Positions 24,913 through 24,974 of a stretch of DNA of 24,974 nucleotides are shown piece by piece. The stretch is from Verrucomicrobiota bacterium (GTDB lineage: Bacteria; Verrucomicrobiota; Verrucomicrobiia; Chthoniobacterales; UBA10450), in assembly GCA_003218525.1 (NCBI GenBank), contig QHNU01000061.1:1-24974 (forward strand). Direction: 5' to 3'. The notes under the pieces are model-generated. The model was not told where the DNA came from. It worked only from the letters and a program-made list of their open reading frames with translations, and did no database searches. A program made the translations under genes and the position numbers. How positions within the stretch are numbered: position 1 is the stretch's first letter; the number at the start of each line of letters is the position of its first letter.

Positions 24913-24974
24913 ATGAAAGTACCTTTTCTCGATCTTAAATCGAACCACGCGCCGCTGCGCGACGAATTCGAACG
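24913..24974 (+). CDS. DegT/DnrJ/EryC1/StrS aminotransferase, N-terminus (partial)
   Basis: The frame runs off the right edge after 20 codons. MKVPFLDLKSNHAPLRDEFE matches the typical opening of PLP-dependent sugar aminotransferases ('xVPFLDLKxxxxxLxxE'). Following a WlbA-like dehydrogenase, it probably aminates the 3-keto sugar (WlbC-like role). A GAGGAGG tract lies about 22 bases upstream, rather far for a ribosome site. The active-site lysine lies outside the window. Confidence 0.8.
   Translation, partial: MKVPFLDLKSNHAPLRDEFE

Noticed and set aside
24837..24938. 33-codon frame starting with ATGA overlap at the WlbA-like stop
   Set aside because: It has no recognisable content, and its end overlaps the well-supported aminotransferase start at 24913.

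Overview
The window is a gene-dense bacterial segment of moderately high GC. It probably comes from a soil-type Verrucomicrobia lineage, possibly close to Chthoniobacterales. That guess rests on the mix of an S46 dipeptidyl-peptidase, a TMTC-like membrane TPR protein, a sigma-54-linked polysaccharide locus and weak or absent Shine-Dalgarno sequences. I ran no similarity search, so the taxonomy is an inference.

Layout. (1) 3-161 is the C-terminus of a plus-strand protein resembling LolA-type lipoprotein-sorting proteins. (2) 162-2270, minus strand, is an exported S46 dipeptidyl-peptidase of the DPP7 type. (3) 2375-10527 is a complete recC-recB-recD operon encoding the RecBCD helicase-nuclease. 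The start of recD appears to be split by a one-base frameshift. (4) 10648-17029 is a compact four-gene unit: a SurA/PpiC-like accessory protein, an ABC exporter with two cyclic-nucleotide-binding domains and a C39 leader peptidase, an HlyD-type adaptor, and a sigma-54 activator with no sensor domain. The first three genes are joined by ATGA overlaps. This looks like a type I secretion system whose export may respond to a nucleotide signal. No cargo gene is obvious. (5) 17030-17515 is AT-rich spacer with a strong hairpin near its end. (6) 17516-19822 is a TMTC-like GT-C membrane protein with TPRs. (7) 19912-21225, minus strand, is a tight pair: a YqcI/YcgG (GntA-like) N-oxygenase family protein and a DUF1989 protein. 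(8) 21329-22390 is a family-2-like glycosyltransferase carrying an exact in-frame 30-bp tandem duplication. (9) 22391-22795 is a spacer with a well-formed sigma-54 (-24/-12) promoter. It lies upstream of a polysaccharide locus: a phosphoglycosyl transferase (22796), a WlbA-like sugar dehydrogenase (23746) and the start of a DegT-type aminotransferase (24913).

How the parts may fit. The right end makes and primes an amino- or uronic-sugar polysaccharide. The sigma-54 activator at the end of the secretion operon and the sigma-54 promoter 5.5 kb downstream suggest that export and polysaccharide synthesis could share control, which is inference. The best candidates for something undescribed are the nucleotide-gated C39 exporter with its PPIase-like partner and the GntA-like/DUF1989 pair.
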